This document shows, piece after piece, positions 50,493 to 64,000 of a stretch of 64,000 nucleotides of DNA. The position numbers were made by a program, and so were the translations under genes. The stretch spans positions 12,572,062 to 12,636,061 of the forward strand of contig OU612074.1 of the NCBI GenBank assembly GCA_914767715.1, given 5' to 3'. Origin of the DNA: Membranipora membranacea (taxonomy: Eukaryota; Bryozoa; Gymnolaemata; Cheilostomatida; Membraniporidae). Each line of letters starts with the position of its first letter. Position 1 is the first letter of the stretch. The notes under the pieces are model-generated. The model saw only the letters and a list, made by a program, of their open reading frames with translations, was not told the DNA's origin and ran no database searches.

Positions 50493-64000
<13,508 letters not shown>

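Overview
This is AT-rich nuclear DNA of an invertebrate metazoan. The evidence is intron-rich genes with GT-AG splice sites, a receptor tyrosine phosphatase with fibronectin type III repeats, an animal-type PLAT lipoxygenase, a V-ATPase subunit E, and BEL/Pao, Polinton and tRNA-SINE elements. The gene set would fit a sponge or another early-branching marine animal, but the window does not fix the lineage. All gene models were built by hand: I chose GT-AG sites on the minus strand and checked that codon phase carries through every junction. None is supported by RNA data.

Five host genes lie on the minus strand, head to tail. From left to right they are: (1) 2756-8700, a secreted protein of the aerolysin/ETX-MTX2 pore-former type, 9 exons, about 400 aa; (2) 17018-18882, a secreted fucolectin-like (F5/8 type C) lectin, 4 exons, 237 aa; (3) 20329-27536, a complete PLAT lipoxygenase, 14 exons, 680 aa, with all iron ligands and the C-terminal Ile; (4) 32797-38028, V-ATPase subunit E, 8 exons, 226 aa; (5) 50493 to beyond 64000, a single-catalytic-domain receptor tyrosine phosphatase whose 5' end is outside the window. 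The phosphatase carries two tandem versions of the WPD-loop exon with the same phases, which looks like a mutually exclusive exon pair.

Mobile DNA fills much of the rest. A BEL/Pao LTR retrotransposon (40287-48209) has 527-bp LTRs that look identical, a 5-bp target duplication and one unbroken polyprotein frame with an N-terminal SAP-like domain. A 1.64-kb Polinton/Maverick relic (33705-35345) sits in a V-ATPase intron, with terminal inverted repeats, a 6-bp target duplication and a DNA polymerase B remnant. There are also two types of tRNA-derived SINE, a family of tiny fold-back elements with 9-10-bp target duplications, two long fold-back elements in a phosphatase intron, a U2-snRNA-like fragment, microsatellites and unusually many long C/G homopolymers.

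Intergenic stretches at 1-2755, 8701-17017, 18883-20328, 27537-32796, 38029-40281 and 48215-50492 show no gene I can support. The 28-32.6 kb stretch is an old, diverged tandem duplication. Genes 1-3 (pore-former, lectin, lipid-mediator enzyme) would fit a defence role, but a shared function is only inference.
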